Assembly: GCA_037968495.1 (NCBI GenBank)
Contig: JBBKVP010000043.1
Location: forward strand, 55,622 to 119,621
From: Aestuarierythrobacter sp037968495
GTDB lineage: Bacteria > Pseudomonadota > Alphaproteobacteria > Sphingomonadales > Sphingomonadaceae
Direction of reading: 5' to 3'
Length of the DNA: 64,000 nucleotides
Shown here piece by piece: positions 61,673 through 64,000 of the stretch. A program made the translations under genes and the position numbers. Position 1 is the first letter of the stretch. Each line of letters begins with the position of its first letter. The notes beneath the pieces were generated by a model. The model was given only the letters and a program-made list of their open reading frames with translations. It searched no databases and was not told the DNA's origin.

Positions 61673-62992
61673 ATGCCTCCTTTTGTGATCAATATCGTCG
61701 GCATTCTGGCAATTCTGCTGATCGCCTTCCTTCTATCGACCGGCAAGAAACGCATCAGCCCGCGGATCGTAGGCTCTGCTTTTGCGCTGCAGGCGCTACT
61801 CGCCTTTCTTGTCCTGCGAACGCCGTGGGGCCGCGCTAGCATTCAATGGATGGCTGACGGTGTTTCGGCGCTGCTATCTTATGCAGGCAAAGGAACTGAA
61901 TTCCTGTTTGGGCCGAGCGAAACAAACCCGCTCGCCAACACATTTGCGCTGGGCGCGCTGCCCGTGATCATCTTCTTCGCCGCATTGGTATCGATACTCT
62001 ATTACCTCGGCATCATGCAGCGCGTCGTGCGCTGGGTTGGCGGTGCGATTGGCTGGATTACGGGCATCAGCAAGGTTGAGGCGCTCGGTGCAGCGGCCAA
62101 TATTTTCGTCGGTCAGTCGGAAAGCCCACTGGTTGTGCGGCCCTATCTCGCGGCGCTCTCACCTTCGCGGCTGTTCACTCTGATGACGGTTGGCATGGCC
62201 GGTGTCGCAGGCACAATCCTCGCGGCCTATGCTGGATTATTGGGCAGCGACTATCTGCCATTCCTGCTCGCCGCGGCCTTCATGTCGGCTCCCGGCGGCA
62301 TCTTGATGGCCAAGATCATCATGCCCGATGATGGGCCACCAAGCCCCGAAGCCGAGGGCGAACTGTCCATTCCCAAAACACGGATTAGCGGTGACGGTCC
62401 CGCTGCATTGGTCGAAGGCGGCAAGGCGCATGAGGTCGAGATCGCAGAAACTTTCGAAGAAGGCACAGCTCCAGCCAATATTATCGAAGCTGCAGCGCAA
62501 GGTGCGCAGACTGGCGTCAAGCTGGCCGTAGCCGTCGGTGCCATGGTTCTTGCATTTGTCGCGCTAGTCGCACTCGCCAACGGTATGCTTGGCGGGATTG
62601 GCGGTTGGTTCGGATACCCTGAGCTGTCCTTCCAGCAGGTCGTGGGGTCGGTGTTTGCGCCCGTCATGTATCTGCTCGGCATTCCATGGGACGAGGCACT
62701 CGTCTCAGGCGGGTTGTTCGGTACAAAGATCGTACTCAACGAATTCGTAGCGTTCATCGACCTGGGCGCGTTGGAGCCAGGCACACTCAGCCCGCGCAGC
62801 CTTGCGATCGTAACATTTGCGCTGTGCGGCTTTGCCAATTTCAGCTCAATTGCAATCCAGATGGCGGTCACCGGCGGCCTCGCGCCGAACCAGCGTCCGG
62901 TCATCGCTCGCCTTGGCTTGCGGGCACTTGCAGCAGGCTCGCTGGCAAATTTGATGAGCGCAGCACTGGCGGGTCTCTTCCTGCCATACTAA
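61673..62992 (+). CDS. Concentrative nucleoside transporter (NupC/CNT family)
   Basis: A 439-residue membrane protein. The F-V-G-Q-S-E-S-P-L-V-V-R-P-Y helical hairpin and the G-T-K-I-V-L-N-E-F-V-A-F-I-D-L motif are the CNT signature. It takes up nucleosides with sodium or protons. A charged loop at about 220-275 (A-E-G-E-L-S-I-P-K...) is longer than in E. coli NupC. The start at 61673 fits a hydrophobic first helix. Divergent from the queuosine-type transporter. Confidence 0.93.
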   Translation: MPPFVINIVGILAILLIAFLLSTGKKRISPRIVGSAFALQALLAFLVLRTPWGRASIQWMADGVSALLSYAGKGTEFLFGPSETNPLANTFALGALPVIIFFAALVSILYYLGIMQRVVRWVGGAIGWITGISKVEALGAAANIFVGQSESPLVVRPYLAALSPSRLFTLMTVGMAGVAGTILAAYAGLLGSDYLPFLLAAAFMSAPGGILMAKIIMPDDGPPSPEAEGELSIPKTRISGDGPAALVEGGKAHEVEIAETFEEGTAPANIIEAAAQGAQTGVKLAVAVGAMVLAFVALVALANGMLGGIGGWFGYPELSFQQVVGSVFAPVMYLLGIPWDEALVSGGLFGTKIVLNEFVAFIDLGALEPGTLSPRSLAIVTFALCGFANFSSIAIQMAVTGGLAPNQRPVIARLGLRALAAGSLANLMSAALAGLFLPY

Positions 62993-63001
62993 GTAGTCTT
63001 C

Positions 63002-63940
63002 ATGGCCAAGACTATGAATCAGATTGCATCCGTATCGCTAGCCCGCCCGCTCGCCGAATTATCGGACGAGCTAGGAAGCAGTTTCTCCGAATTCGGCTTT
63101 GCCATCGTGCGCGATCACGGCGTTCCTGCCAAGCTGATCGCCGAGGCCGAACGCCTGAGCCGCGCGTTCTTCGCGCTGCCGGATGAAGCCAAGCGGGCTT
63201 ACCACCTCTCTGGCAAAGGCGGGGCACGGGGTTACACACCGTTCGGCACCGAGAAAGCCAAGGATGCGGACGTGAAGGATCTCAAGGAGTTCTATCACGT
63301 CGGGCGCAGTCTGCCGGAAGACCACCCGCTGGGTGAATATATGGCACCCAATAGCTGGCCTACAGAAATTGACGGTTTTCGAGAGACTTTCGAGGCACTG
63401 TTTCAGGCGCTCGATAAAAGCGGCGGCCGGATATTGCGCGCCATCGCCCTGCACATTGGCCTGAAAGAGGATTACTTCGACGCTACGGTCGAGGATGGCA
63501 ATTCGATCCTGCGTCTGATTCATTACCCGCCAGTATCGGAAGAAGCAGAAGGCGCCATCCGCGCTGCAGCGCATGAAGACATCAACACCGTAACCTTGCT
63601 GCTGGGCGCTGAAGAGGCTGGCCTAGAACTGCTTTCTAAGAGCGGCGAATGGATCCCCGTGTCGCCCCCTCCCGGCGCGCTGGCCGTAAACATCGGCGAT
63701 ATGCTGCAACGGCTGAGCAACAATCGGTTGCGGTCAACCACGCACCGTGTGGTCAATCCGGTCGGCGAAGCAGCACGACGCGCACGTTATTCAATGCCAT
63801 TCTTCCTGCATTTCCGGCCTGATTTCGTGATCGAGACACTACCAGAGTGCATCGGTGAGGGTGAAACGAATCACTATCCCGATCCGCTTAGCTCGCATGA
63901 CTACTTGCAGCAGCGTTTGCGCGAGATTGGTCTCGCCTGA
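63002..63940 (+). CDS. 2-oxoglutarate/Fe(II)-dependent oxygenase (isopenicillin-N-synthase-like)
   Basis: A 312-residue oxygenase. The iron site is A-A-H-E-D-I-N (His and Asp) and S-T-T-H-R-V-V-N-P (second His); the cosubstrate Arg is in R-A-R-Y-S-M-P-F. The N-terminal region G-F-A-I-V-R-D-H-G-V-P matches the DIOX_N domain. It probably hydroxylates or cyclises a small molecule; substrate unknown. It lies nine bases after the nucleoside transporter, so the two may be linked. Confidence 0.9.
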   Translation: MAKTMNQIASVSLARPLAELSDELGSSFSEFGFAIVRDHGVPAKLIAEAERLSRAFFALPDEAKRAYHLSGKGGARGYTPFGTEKAKDADVKDLKEFYHVGRSLPEDHPLGEYMAPNSWPTEIDGFRETFEALFQALDKSGGRILRAIALHIGLKEDYFDATVEDGNSILRLIHYPPVSEEAEGAIRAAAHEDINTVTLLLGAEEAGLELLSKSGEWIPVSPPPGALAVNIGDMLQRLSNNRLRSTTHRVVNPVGEAARRARYSMPFFLHFRPDFVIETLPECIGEGETNHYPDPLSSHDYLQQRLREIGLA

Positions 63941-63975
63941 GCCGGTATTTTATTCCACAGAGTGGCAATAATGAT

Positions 63976-64000
63976 TCAATGTTGCATTGCAGCAACACTA
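63976..64000. promoter_or_regulatory. TTGC/GCAA-rich site near the window end
   Basis: TTGCATTGCAGCAA (63982-63995) repeats TTGC and GCAA blocks. Such TGC-rich repeats are known as PhaR-type sites in front of phasin genes, but the gene it would control lies outside the window. No other feature is visible after the oxygenase stop at 63940. Confidence 0.2.

Overview
The window looks like core chromosome of an alphaproteobacterium, most probably of the order Sphingomonadales (an Erythrobacter-like lineage). The basis is gene order and protein style: the aa3 oxidase operon ctaC-ctaD-ctaB-(small ORF)-ctaG-ctaE-DUF983-SURF1-thrC, the pyrE-pdxJ-acpS-lepB run, hisZ-purA, a serC-serA operon with a serC-type RNA leader, and L21 with a lysine/alanine-rich tail. 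I see no phage, no insertion sequence, no CRISPR array and no rRNA. The assignment is by recognition, not by a search.

Layout. 1-1663: end of a YgfZ/CAF17-like gene, a TetR regulator and a GNAT acetyltransferase. 1776-2861: rpmA and rplU with terminator and promoter. 2925-4641: a lipoprotein, an Fnr-type oxygen sensor and a small membrane protein whose promoter region carries a perfect Fnr box. 4652-7092: molybdopterin genes moaE, moaD and moaA with a short Rossmann-like protein and folB. 7161-15921: an rRNA methyltransferase, threonine synthase and the whole cytochrome aa3 oxidase structural and assembly operon, all on the minus strand. 16124-22692: plus-strand run pyrE, pdxJ, small membrane protein, acpS, lepB, AI-2E-type permease, DUF3089 hydrolase, ruvX and two tandem thioesterases. 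22689-26957: a siroheme-synthase-like protein, lysA, an LptM-like lipoprotein and argH, with a divergent TlpA-like thioredoxin.

27027-29407 is the most disturbed part: a long palindrome, tRNA-Val(TAC), a broken winged-helix regulator gene, an ECF sigma factor with its membrane partner, and an L,D-transpeptidase. 29439-34753: purA, hisZ, serA and serC, with an 81-bp perfect palindromic element lodged in the serC-serA gap. 34898-36193: an extensin-like lipoprotein and a FixJ-like regulator with a degenerate receiver. 36387-41132 is the most interesting system: a tightly packed operon of alpha/beta hydrolase, circularly permuted ATP-grasp, alpha-E, transglutaminase and the proteasome-like peptidase Anbu, which together look like a peptide ligation/cleavage pathway of unknown substrate.

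41176-64000: a DUF3617 lipoprotein, uvrB, a lipoprotein, dsbD, a UbiH-type hydroxylase, a membrane protein with hemD and hemC, tsaD-gpsA-flippase, the broken remnant of a YfbK-like vWA gene, an OmpA-type protein with a 31-residue membrane miniprotein and a helix-hairpin-helix protein, glutaryl-CoA dehydrogenase, acetyl-CoA synthetase, a DUF819 permease, a queuosine-precursor-type transporter, a CNT nucleoside transporter and a 2OG-Fe(II) oxygenase. Genes are packed tightly, many with ATGA or TGATG start-stop overlaps, so translational coupling is common. Several starts below were moved from the longest open frame to a start better supported by a ribosome site, a signal peptide or an overlap.
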